From contig JAEEOD010000317.1 of NCBI GenBank assembly GCA_016284115.1, forward strand, positions 1 to 9,531: 9,531 bases of DNA. Direction: 5' to 3'. The notes beneath the pieces were generated by a model. The model made no database searches. It was not told where the DNA came from and worked only from the letters and a program-made list of their open reading frames with translations. Below are positions 1 through 6,485 of this stretch, piece by piece; the first letter of the stretch is position 1; each line of letters opens with the position of its first letter. The translations under genes and the position numbers were made by a program. Source of the DNA: Bacteroidaceae bacterium. GTDB taxonomy: Bacteria > Bacteroidota > Bacteroidia > Bacteroidales > Bacteroidaceae.

Positions 1-739
1 ATGACTGGTCTGCCAACTCAATGATCTGGTTGTAAACAGCATTCTTATCAGAAGCACGGAAAATAGTGTGCATTAGCAAACGTGCTTTCAGACCGTATGC
101 AAATTTCAGCCACAAGCTACTGTTACCACCATATAGATAGTCAAATTTCTTCTCAATAGTTCCACCAGCTTTCAAGTCAGCGATGGCATTGTCCAGAGTG
201 GCCATCAGGCTCTTATAGATGCTCTCTTGAGAGTCAAGCGCTGGAGTCATATTTTCTATACCCTTACAAGCCTCAGAATATGGAGCGTCACCGAACAAAT
301 CGGTCAGTACAGCAGAGTTATGCGCATAGATAACCTCAGCAATACCTCTGATTAATGTATTGCCTGCATCTGGACCTTCGGCACCATCCTGAGTCTTCTC
401 AATTACCTTCAGGGCATTCTTCATGTTGCTGTAAATAGTACCCCAAGAGTTGTTGAAACAGGTAGAAGTGTTCCACTCACTGGTACGAGTCTCTGCATTG
501 TAAAGCTGGTTGAATACACCACCTTCATGCTCTACAGCTACGGCAGCGTATGTGTTGAGGTCACCACCGGTAATACTGATTGCCGTACGGGTAATCAGAT
601 CGGTCACAATAAACTTAGCACTAACATCAGTAGCATGGTTTCTGTCCTTGTTGAGGGCATCCATTACGTCCTCGGAGCAAGAAACCAAACTCAATGAAAG
701 AGCTGCGAAGCTTAAAACGATTGTATATAATTTTTTCAT
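1..739 (-). CDS. SusD/RagB-family outer-membrane lipoprotein, partial (C-terminal part outside window)
   Basis: This is the N-terminal 246 codons of a SusD/RagB-type surface lipoprotein, about half of the usual length (around 500 residues). Members sit on the cell surface as a lid over a SusC porin and bind the nutrient. The start ATG is at 739-737, preceded by a good AGGAG site. Residues 1-20 form a lipoprotein signal (KK, then a hydrophobic stretch) ending in LSLVSC with the lipidated Cys at 21. The following SED is acidic, like the surface-export signal of Bacteroidetes lipoproteins. Further on are NKDRNHATDVSAKFIVTDLI (30-49), a diverged form of the family's N-terminal NxxPxxAxxVP region, and LTDLFGDAPYSEA (145-157), a strong signature of the SusD-like subgroup. 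It follows the susC gene after 15 nt and is surely cotranscribed. The substrate cannot be inferred. Family assignment is firm; the specific function is not. Confidence 0.93.
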   Translation of the reverse strand, partial: MKKLYTIVLSFAALSLSLVSCSEDVMDALNKDRNHATDVSAKFIVTDLITRTAISITGGDLNTYAAVAVEHEGGVFNQLYNAETRTSEWNTSTCFNNSWGTIYSNMKNALKVIEKTQDGAEGPDAGNTLIRGIAEVIYAHNSAVLTDLFGDAPYSEACKGIENMTPALDSQESIYKSLMATLDNAIADLKAGGTIEKKFDYLYGGNSSLWLKFAYGLKARLLMHTIFRASDKNAVYNQIIELADQS

Positions 740-748
740 ATCTGTAAT

Positions 749-753
749 CTCCT
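749..753 (-). promoter_or_regulatory. Shine-Dalgarno site for the susD-like gene
   Basis: AGGAG (within AAGGAGA on the minus strand) lies 9 nt before the ATG at 739, in the 15-nt gap after the susC stop codon. Strong Shine-Dalgarno sites are uncommon in Bacteroidetes. Here it supports the start choice and suggests independent ribosome recruitment for the second gene of the pair. Confidence 0.75.
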
Positions 754-754
754 T

Positions 755-3700
755 TTAGAATTTAAATGTAAGACCCATACCGAACTGTGAAGATCCAGGT
801 AATGAGAAACGCTCGAAACCACCGGCCATGTTGTTGTTACCCTGTGAAGCGTCAGGATCAAAGCCCTTAACACTTGACCAGAGCAGGAGGTTACGTGCAA
901 ATGCACTCAGAGTGATGCCCAATTTAGGAGTCTCAACAATAGGATAGCTCAAAGCGATCTCACGCAACTTCACATATGAAGACTTGTGGATGAATGCCTC
1001 AGAGATATCACTCAATACATTGAAATAGTAGAATGCGTCGCTACCAGCAATATAGATGTCGTTTGGTGTGCCATCTTCTTTAACTGCAGGCCATTCGCAC
1101 AAGAACTTGTCCATGTTGCGGAAGTCAGCAGAACGCTGGCTAGAGCCGTAGTAGTCCATCATGGTGTATGAACCGTAGTACATTTCACCACCGCTCTTCC
1201 AATCGAGGGTAGCACTCAGTTTCAGCTTGTAGATTTCGAAGCTGGTGTTGAAGCCCATCTGGAAGTCAGGAGCTACAGAACCAATCACCTTCTCCTCGCC
1301 AACCTGTGGCAGACCGTCAGCGTCAACTACGATTTCACCCTTCTCGTTGCGCAGGAAGCTTGTACCATAGAGTACAGGGAACTTGTCGCCAATACCGGCG
1401 CGAACCTGTGGTTCGGTGAAACCACCGAGGAAGATGCTGTTTACACCTTCTGCCAGTTCGTCAACATAGTTGTCAATCTTGGTGAAGTTAACAGCCAAAT
1501 CCCACTTGAAGTTCTTTGTTTGTATAGGTTTCAGACCGAGGGTGAATTCATGAGCATTGGTATGAATCTTACCACCATTGGTTACCAACTGGCCATAACC
1601 GGTTGAACCAGCCAAAGGCACACCGAAGATCTGATCCTTAACATTCTGACGAGAATAAGTATATTCGAAAGTAACAAGACCATTCAAGAAACCTAAATCA
1701 ACACCAAATTCGTAAGACTTTGTGTTCTGTGGTTTCAAGTTGGGGTCATAAATAGTGCCTGAAGGTACGTATGCTACCACACCATTGGTTGGATACTGGA
1801 ATGGGGTACCTGAAGAGAAACCACCACCGTAGCCAGGAGTGCTGTAGTATGAAGGATAGTAAGTACCAGCCTGACCTACCTCAGCGTAAGATGCACGCAA
1901 CTTACCATAAGTAAGAATGTTGTTCTTCAAAGGCTCTAACTCTGTGAAGATGAAGCCCAGAGAAACTGATGGGTAGAAGAATGTACGGTTGTTGCGTGGC
2001 ATCGTAGAAGCGATGTCCTGACGACCAGTAGCATTCAAGAACAGCATGTTCTTCCAGTCAAGTGACAAGTTCGCAAAATTACCGATGGTACGGGTCTTAC
2101 GGATTGTTTCACTTGCATTGTAAGTTGAAATGTTGTTCATGTGGTTCCAACCGGCAAAGTTGAAGTGGTTACCGTATGAACTTTCATTATGGTACTTGTT
2201 CTGAACGATTTCATTACCATAGATGAAATTGAAGTGCAGATCATCTGTGATGTTCCAATCGAACGTTGCGGTCAGCAGAGAGTTCAACTCGTTGACTGTA
2301 CGGGTGTCATTGCTGACTTCACCGTCGCTGCCCTTATGGCCATAACCGAACAGGTCCTTATAGGAAGTGGTATAAGCATCTACACCTAACTGATACTTCA
2401 CATCTACCTTCATGTTATCCTTGATAGGATATTCGAAACGCAGGTATGCATTACCGAAGAAACGCTGTGAACGCTCAGAGAACTCATTGTTTTCAACAGC
2501 CCAGTAAGGGTTATCGAATGTTAGAGAGCGGAAGTGAACCTGAGTATAAGGATCGCCAGCTGCATGGCTAGGAATACCCTTCATGTCATATGATGGAGGA
2601 GCACCCCAGAGAGTAGCCATCAAACCGTCGTTAGCACCAGATTGCTTCTTAATCTTAGAAGCCACGAAGTTGCCACTAAAGCCTGTTGACAAATAGCTGT
2701 TTAATTTCAGGTTACCATTCATCTTGGCGTTGTAACGCTCCATACCGGTATTCTTAACAATACCTTTCTGGTTGGTATTACCCAAAGAGAATGAATAGTC
2801 ACCTTTACCGAAGTTCTGTGAAACGGTTACGTTGTTAGTCCAAGCAGTACCTGTACTGAAGAAATCGCGAACATTATCGTAAGATCCGGGGGTTACCCAT
2901 GGGTCGAGGCCTGCAGCAGCATGCTTAGGGCTATAGTACTGACCCTGATGCATACCCTCAGCCTGAGTATAGCGGTTATCAGTGTTACCACCAACACCTG
3001 GATCATTAGGCAGCTCAGAAATCTTAGGACCCCAAGCGGTAGAAGCGTTCTGTGAGAACTTGCCACCAGAACCCTGAGCATATTCCTTCTGCATGTCAGG
3101 ATAAGTAGAAACCTTAGAGAAAGTGAAGTTAGTGTTGAAGGTTATCTGTGGCTTACCCTGCTGCAAACCCTTACCACTCTTGGTAGTAATGATGATCACA
3201 CCATTAGAAGCACGCATACCATACAATGCAGAAGCCGCCTGACCTTTCAGAATGTTCACACTCTCGATATCGTTAGGATCGATATCCAAAGAACGGCTTG
3301 CATAGTCGGCACCAGTTACAGAACTACCAGTACTAGGAGCACCAGATGCTACAGGCATACCATCCACCACATACAGAGGAGTATTATCGCCATCGAAAGA
3401 ACGAGCGCCACGAATGGTGATGTGTGATGATGCACCAGGCATACCAGAAGATGCTGTGATATTCAAACCAGACACCTTACCTGAGATAGCACCAGCCAAA
3501 TCGGTGCTCATACCTTGCATCAACTTCTCTGATTTCACATCCTGTACGGCATAACCCAAGGCTTTCTTCTCCTTTGAGATACCCATGGCGGTTACCACCA
3601 CCTCGTCCAGCAGCTCACTATCAGGACGCAGCATCACTCTCACGGTTTCCCTAATAGGAATTTCCTGGGTCTGCATACCGATGAATGAAATCACCAATGT

Positions 3701-3913
3701 AGTCGCATTTCGTGGCACGTTGCCGATGGTAAAATTACCGTCGATGTCGGTAATAGTACCCACGTTTGTGCCCTTAACTAAGACGGAGGCGCCGACAACC
3801 GGCTCGCCGTCTTCAGAAGAAGTGACATTACCTGTCACTGTTGTGACCTGAGCGGTTGCCAATCCTATTCCTATGAACAGGCAGGTCAAGAACAGCATGA
3901 ATTTCTTTTTCAT
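755..3913 (-). CDS. SusC/RagA-family TonB-dependent outer-membrane transporter
   Basis: A complete protein of 1052 residues, normal for SusC/RagA receptors. These are 22-strand outer-membrane barrels that import oligosaccharides or peptides with energy from TonB/ExbBD and work with a SusD lipoprotein. Visible parts in order: a Sec signal peptide (1-21, cleavage after ATA before Gln22); a carboxypeptidase-regulatory-like domain (about 26-97, with GEPVVGASVLVKGTNVGTITD and DGNFTI); the LDEVVVTAMG TonB-box segment (about 102-111); the plug domain (about 115-245) with ITIRGARSF, YVVDGMP and the SusC/RagA signature ESVNILKGQAASALYG followed by NGVIIITTKSG; then the barrel, ending in GMGLTFKF with the terminal aromatic Phe typical of outer-membrane barrels. 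The start at 3913 gives a clean signal peptide; there is no clear Shine-Dalgarno site. The susD-like gene follows directly. Expression probably starts at the promoter at 4072-4102, which gives a leader of about 150 nt. Ligand unknown. Confidence 0.97.
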   Translation of the reverse strand: MKKKFMLFLTCLFIGIGLATAQVTTVTGNVTSSEDGEPVVGASVLVKGTNVGTITDIDGNFTIGNVPRNATTLVISFIGMQTQEIPIRETVRVMLRPDSELLDEVVVTAMGISKEKKALGYAVQDVKSEKLMQGMSTDLAGAISGKVSGLNITASSGMPGASSHITIRGARSFDGDNTPLYVVDGMPVASGAPSTGSSVTGADYASRSLDIDPNDIESVNILKGQAASALYGMRASNGVIIITTKSGKGLQQGKPQITFNTNFTFSKVSTYPDMQKEYAQGSGGKFSQNASTAWGPKISELPNDPGVGGNTDNRYTQAEGMHQGQYYSPKHAAAGLDPWVTPGSYDNVRDFFSTGTAWTNNVTVSQNFGKGDYSFSLGNTNQKGIVKNTGMERYNAKMNGNLKLNSYLSTGFSGNFVASKIKKQSGANDGLMATLWGAPPSYDMKGIPSHAAGDPYTQVHFRSLTFDNPYWAVENNEFSERSQRFFGNAYLRFEYPIKDNMKVDVKYQLGVDAYTTSYKDLFGYGHKGSDGEVSNDTRTVNELNSLLTATFDWNITDDLHFNFIYGNEIVQNKYHNESSYGNHFNFAGWNHMNNISTYNASETIRKTRTIGNFANLSLDWKNMLFLNATGRQDIASTMPRNNRTFFYPSVSLGFIFTELEPLKNNILTYGKLRASYAEVGQAGTYYPSYYSTPGYGGGFSSGTPFQYPTNGVVAYVPSGTIYDPNLKPQNTKSYEFGVDLGFLNGLVTFEYTYSRQNVKDQIFGVPLAGSTGYGQLVTNGGKIHTNAHEFTLGLKPIQTKNFKWDLAVNFTKIDNYVDELAEGVNSIFLGGFTEPQVRAGIGDKFPVLYGTSFLRNEKGEIVVDADGLPQVGEEKVIGSVAPDFQMGFNTSFEIYKLKLSATLDWKSGGEMYYGSYTMMDYYGSSQRSADFRNMDKFLCEWPAVKEDGTPNDIYIAGSDAFYYFNVLSDISEAFIHKSSYVKLREIALSYPIVETPKLGITLSAFARNLLLWSSVKGFDPDASQGNNNMAGGFERFSLPGSSQFGMGLTFKF

Positions 3914-3976
3914 AAAAAACTCTTAACTTAAATTACTAATACTTGCTTTCAGTTGATTCGTTGAACATGTAACGAA

Positions 3977-3989
3977 AATTCTCGTTTAT
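3977..3989. repeat. Left arm of 13-bp perfect inverted repeat (candidate inversion site)
   Basis: AATTCTCGTTTAT here is the exact reverse complement of 4227-4239. It lies between the susC start codon and the susC promoter, so inside the predicted leader. It overlaps a local near-palindrome, AACGAAAATTCTCGTT (3971-3986, 14 of 16 positions symmetric), which could also fold as a small hairpin in the mRNA. The match ends sharply on both sides, with only scattered identities beyond it. Confidence 0.85.
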
Positions 3990-4226
3990 CATAGATTATA
4001 TGACAAAAAGTAAATAGAAAACTCTCTTTACATTCCATTTGCTAAATAAACATTAAGCACACAATCGGGTGCAAATTTACAGCTTTTCTTATTAAATGCA
4101 AATATTTAGTCAATTTTTTTTAAAATTTGTTGTTATTATATATGCTTTGAATGTTTTTTTTGCAATAATATATAACAAACTTGTTCAACCTTCGTGACCA
4201 ATCACATTGTACATAATTAATTTAGT
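3990..4226. other. Candidate invertible promoter segment
   Basis: A 237-bp AT-rich non-coding segment between the arms of the 13-bp inverted repeat, holding the susC promoter in the orientation that drives susC (the ON state if it inverts). After inversion the -7 box would map to about 4137-4144, pointing right toward the antiporter gene, and susC would lose its promoter. Promoter inversion by serine or tyrosine recombinases is well known in Bacteroidales, including at surface polysaccharide and SusC/SusD loci. No recombinase gene is in this window, so this is inference from architecture only. Confidence 0.45.
4072..4102 (-). promoter_or_regulatory. Predicted Bacteroidetes sigma-ABfr promoter of the susCD pair
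   Basis: Read on the minus strand: TTTG at 4102-4099, a 19-nt spacer, then TAAATTTG at 4079-4072. This matches the Bacteroidetes consensus (TTTG -33, TAnnTTTG -7, 19-21 nt apart) at every specified base. Transcription would start near 4066, leaving a leader of about 150 nt before the susC ATG at 3913. The promoter lies between the two arms of the 13-bp inverted repeat. Confidence 0.75.
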
Positions 4227-4239
4227 ATAAACGAGAATT
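4227..4239. repeat. Right arm of 13-bp perfect inverted repeat (candidate inversion site)
   Basis: ATAAACGAGAATT is the exact reverse complement of 3977-3989, 237 bp away. Together the arms bracket the predicted susC promoter (4072-4102). A rough estimate for an AT-rich 470-bp region gives well under 0.05 expected 13-bp inverted matches by chance. The arm could be a recombinase crossover site or, less likely given its positions, a pair of operators. Confidence 0.85.
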
Positions 4240-4263
4240 ATTATTAAAAATGCCGTTCGTCGC

Positions 4264-4277
4264 AGGAGCGGACTCCT
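4264..4277. other. Small GC-rich hairpin in AT-rich intergenic DNA
   Basis: AGGAG (4264-4268), loop CGGA, CTCCT (4273-4277), extended by a GC/GC pair (4262-4263 with 4279-4280) if one T bulges. The surrounding patch, about 4253-4285, is GC-rich inside strongly AT-rich DNA. It sits between the candidate invertible segment and the promoter of the rightward operon. The T-rich stretch after it (TTATTTCTTTTG) makes a weak intrinsic terminator possible, which would block rightward readthrough. The T stretch is displaced and interrupted, so this is uncertain. Confidence 0.3.
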
Positions 4278-4329
4278 TGCCCCCACTTATTTCTTTTGTC
4301 TTGTATCACGCATATCAATGTTCTAAAAA

Positions 4330-4363
4330 GTTGCACGAGATTAAAAAAAAAATATTATCTTTG
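4330..4363 (+). promoter_or_regulatory. Predicted promoter of the rightward operon (antiporter to peptidase)
   Basis: TATCTTTG at 4356-4363 matches the Bacteroidetes -7 box TAnnTTTG exactly. GTTG at 4330-4333 is a fair -33 box, 22 nt upstream, slightly longer than the usual 19-21. The spacer contains a run of ten A (4343-4352). Transcription would start near 4369, giving a leader of under 20 nt before the ATG at 4386. That leader has no Shine-Dalgarno site but is A/T-rich, as is common in this phylum. Confidence 0.65.
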
Positions 4364-4385
4364 CTCCCAAATGTAAATTTCACAA

Positions 4386-5339
4386 ATGGATATCTTGTGC
4401 TTGCTTGGTGGATTGGTGCTAATTCTGTTGGGGGCAAATTACCTGACAGATGGTGCATCGTCGCTCGCTAAGAAACTAAAAGTGTCGGATTTGGTGATAG
4501 GTCTTACTGTAGTAGCTTTTGGAACTTCGGCTCCCGAGTTGGCTGTATCCATCTCTTCTGCTTTGAAGGGCAGTGCTGATATCGCTATCGGTAATGTAGT
4601 GGGTAGTAATATGTTTAACACCCTAATGATTGTGGGCTGTACAGCTTTCTTCGCTCCCATTATGGTTACCAAGAACACTCTTTTGAAGGAAATACCGTTA
4701 TGTATTCTTGCAGCCATTGCCTTGCTTGCCATCTGCAATGATATAAACCTTGACAACCAGCCTTTCGATATGATCAGCCGTACTGACGGCATCTTACTTT
4801 TGCTGTTCTTCATTATCTTTATGGTTTATACCTTCTCTATTGCTCGACAAAATAGTGATGAGGAGGCAGAAGAAGTGAAACAAATACCCCTATGGCTCTC
4901 CTTTATATATATAATAGGTGGACTGGCTGCTTTGGTGTTTGGAGGCAACATCTTTGTAGATGGTGCCACTGGTATTGCGCGAAGTTTAGGCGTGAGTGAG
5001 TCCATCATTGGTTTAACGCTGGTGGCTGGAGGTACTTCTCTGCCAGAATTGGCGACCTCGGTAGTAGCAGCTTTGAAAAAGAGCCCAGAGATGGCAATAG
5101 GCAATGTGGTGGGCAGCAACCTGTTCAACATCTTCTTGGTGTTAGGTGCATCAGCCTCTATCACCCCCTTACACTTGATAGGCATTACCAATTTCGATCT
5201 TTTGGCATTGATAGTAGCTTGCATACTGCTGTGGCTTTTTGGTGTGTTTTACAAGAAACGCACCATCACTCGTATAGAGGGCAGCATTTTGGTGATATGT
5301 TATGTGGCATACACCATTACATTGATAATAATGAGTTGA
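4386..5339 (+). CDS. Calcium/sodium antiporter (CaCA superfamily, YrbG-type)
   Basis: A 317-residue inner-membrane cation exchanger, the usual length for bacterial YrbG-type members. It would expel Ca2+ in exchange for Na+ (or H+). The sequence shows the internal duplication that defines the superfamily. The alpha-1 repeat has DLVIGLTVVAFGTSAPELAVS (35-55) and GNVVGSNMFN (69-78). The alpha-2 repeat has SIIGLTLVAGGTSLPELATS (206-225) and GNVVGSNLFN (239-248). The acidic residues in the two GTSxPE motifs (Glu51, Glu221) are the expected ion ligands. About ten hydrophobic segments are visible, with a short acidic loop (DEEAEE, about 158-163) in the middle. It is the first gene of the rightward cluster, 1 nt before the next start, so translational coupling is likely. 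Ion specificity is assigned by family only. Confidence 0.93.
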   Translation: MDILCLLGGLVLILLGANYLTDGASSLAKKLKVSDLVIGLTVVAFGTSAPELAVSISSALKGSADIAIGNVVGSNMFNTLMIVGCTAFFAPIMVTKNTLLKEIPLCILAAIALLAICNDINLDNQPFDMISRTDGILLLLFFIIFMVYTFSIARQNSDEEAEEVKQIPLWLSFIYIIGGLAALVFGGNIFVDGATGIARSLGVSESIIGLTLVAGGTSLPELATSVVAALKKSPEMAIGNVVGSNLFNIFLVLGASASITPLHLIGITNFDLLALIVACILLWLFGVFYKKRTITRIEGSILVICYVAYTITLIIMS

Positions 5340-5340
5340 T

Positions 5341-6477
5341 ATGATAGAAATTAAGAAAGTAGAGACAAAGAGTGAATTGAAGAAGTTCATACGCTTCAAT
5401 TACGAGCTTTATAAGGATAATCCCTATTCAGTGCCAGATTTGTACGAGGATATGCTCAATACTTTCAACCGTGAGAAGAACGGAGCATTTGAATTTTGTG
5501 AGGCAGACTATTTCTTGGCTTACAAAAATGGTAAACTGGTTGGACGTATAGCTGCTATCATCAATCACAAGGCCAACAAAACATGGAATACCAAGAACGT
5601 GCGCTTTGGATGGATTGATTTCATCGACGACCCAGAAGTATCGGAGGCTTTGCTTAAGACCGTCGAACAATGGGGCAAAGAGCGTGGCATGACACACATC
5701 CAGGGGCCTTTGGGATTTACAGATATGGATGCTGAAGGCATGTTGATAGAAGGTTTCGACCAATTGGGCACCATGGCAACCATCTATAATTACCCATATT
5801 ACCCGCAGCACATGGAGAAATTAGGCTTTATCAAGGAAGCCGATTGGATTGAGATGCAGCTGTTCATGCCTGAAGACGGACAAGTACCTGAAAAGCACAA
5901 ACGTATCTCAGAAATGGTGATGAAACGTTACAACTTACGCATCAAGAAATATACATCCAGCAAGAAAATACGTGAAGAGTATGGTGAGGCCATTTTTAAT
6001 CTGGTAAATGAAGCTTTCGCACCTCTTTTTGGTTATTCAGCCCTTTCACCTCGGCAAATCAAGCAATATATTGATATGTATCTACCCATTGTAGATTTAC
6101 GTATGATTACTCTGATTGTGGATGAAAACGATCAGCTAGTGGGTGCAGGTCTCTCTATGCCGTCATTATCAAAAGCCCTGCAAAAGGCCAAGGGCAAGTT
6201 GTTCCCATTTGGTTGGTACCATTTAGCAAAGGTGCTTTACATGCACCAATATGGCGATTGCCTTGACTTGCTATTGGTGGCAGTGAAGCCAGAATACCAA
6301 AATAAAGGCGTGAATGCCCTGCTGTTCTACGACCTGATACCAGCATATGCAAAGTTAGGTTTCAGGTATGCAGAGAGCAACGTGGAACTGGAGACCAATG
6401 ACAAGGTACAGGCTCAATGGAGTTATTTCGATCATAAGGTACATAAACGCAGAAGAGCTTTTATCAAAGAAATTTAA
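5341..6477 (+). CDS. GNAT-like N-acetyltransferase family protein, substrate unknown
   Basis: A 378-residue soluble protein with features of a tandem GNAT-like fold. The N-terminal half has the GNAT-like strand [19 protein letters not shown] (57-75) and the block [19 protein letters not shown] (122-140), then [15 protein letters not shown] (149-163). That block is shared by a widespread family of uncharacterised bacterial acyltransferase-like proteins. The C-terminal half (about 250-365) has [24 protein letters not shown] (310-333), resembling the acetyl-CoA pyrophosphate-binding motif A (Q/R-x-x-G-x-G/A, here Q320-N-K-G323-V-N), and [15 protein letters not shown] (339-353). The motif is not fully canonical, so activity is uncertain. 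No signal peptide or membrane segment is seen. It starts 1 nt after the antiporter stop and ends 8 nt before the topoisomerase start, so it is cotranscribed. Position gives no clear hint of substrate. Confidence 0.72.
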   Translation: MIEIKKVETKSELKKFIRFNYELYKDNPYSVPDLYEDMLNTFNREKNGAFEFCEADYFLAYKNGKLVGRIAAIINHKANKTWNTKNVRFGWIDFIDDPEVSEALLKTVEQWGKERGMTHIQGPLGFTDMDAEGMLIEGFDQLGTMATIYNYPYYPQHMEKLGFIKEADWIEMQLFMPEDGQVPEKHKRISEMVMKRYNLRIKKYTSSKKIREEYGEAIFNLVNEAFAPLFGYSALSPRQIKQYIDMYLPIVDLRMITLIVDENDQLVGAGLSMPSLSKALQKAKGKLFPFGWYHLAKVLYMHQYGDCLDLLLVAVKPEYQNKGVNALLFYDLIPAYAKLGFRYAESNVELETNDKVQAQWSYFDHKVHKRRRAFIKEI

Positions 6478-6485
6478 GATTGAAG

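Noticed and set aside
3585..3851. Ser/Thr/Val-rich reading frame opposite the N-terminus of susC
   Set aside because: It is an antisense shadow of the regulatory-like and TonB-box region; composition follows the susC codons.
3960..4189. Second, 8-bp inverted repeat (GTTGAACA at 3960-3967, TGTTCAAC at 4182-4189)
   Set aside because: Several 8-bp inverted matches are expected by chance in an AT-rich region this size; it is not symmetric with the 13-bp arms.
4250..4471. Reading frame on the plus strand across the intergenic region and into the antiporter gene
   Set aside because: It overlaps the antiporter in another frame, crosses its promoter, and shows no recognisable protein features.
4439..5224. 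Two minus-strand frames opposite the antiporter with similar internal motifs
   Set aside because: Their resemblance to each other only mirrors the duplicated alpha repeats of the antiporter on the other strand.
6480..6485. TTG at 6480 as the start of the topoisomerase subunit
   Set aside because: The in-frame ATG two codons later (6486) is a better start, and gives a normal 8-nt gap after the upstream stop. The N-terminus before the ATPase domain is variable, so the two extra residues have no support.
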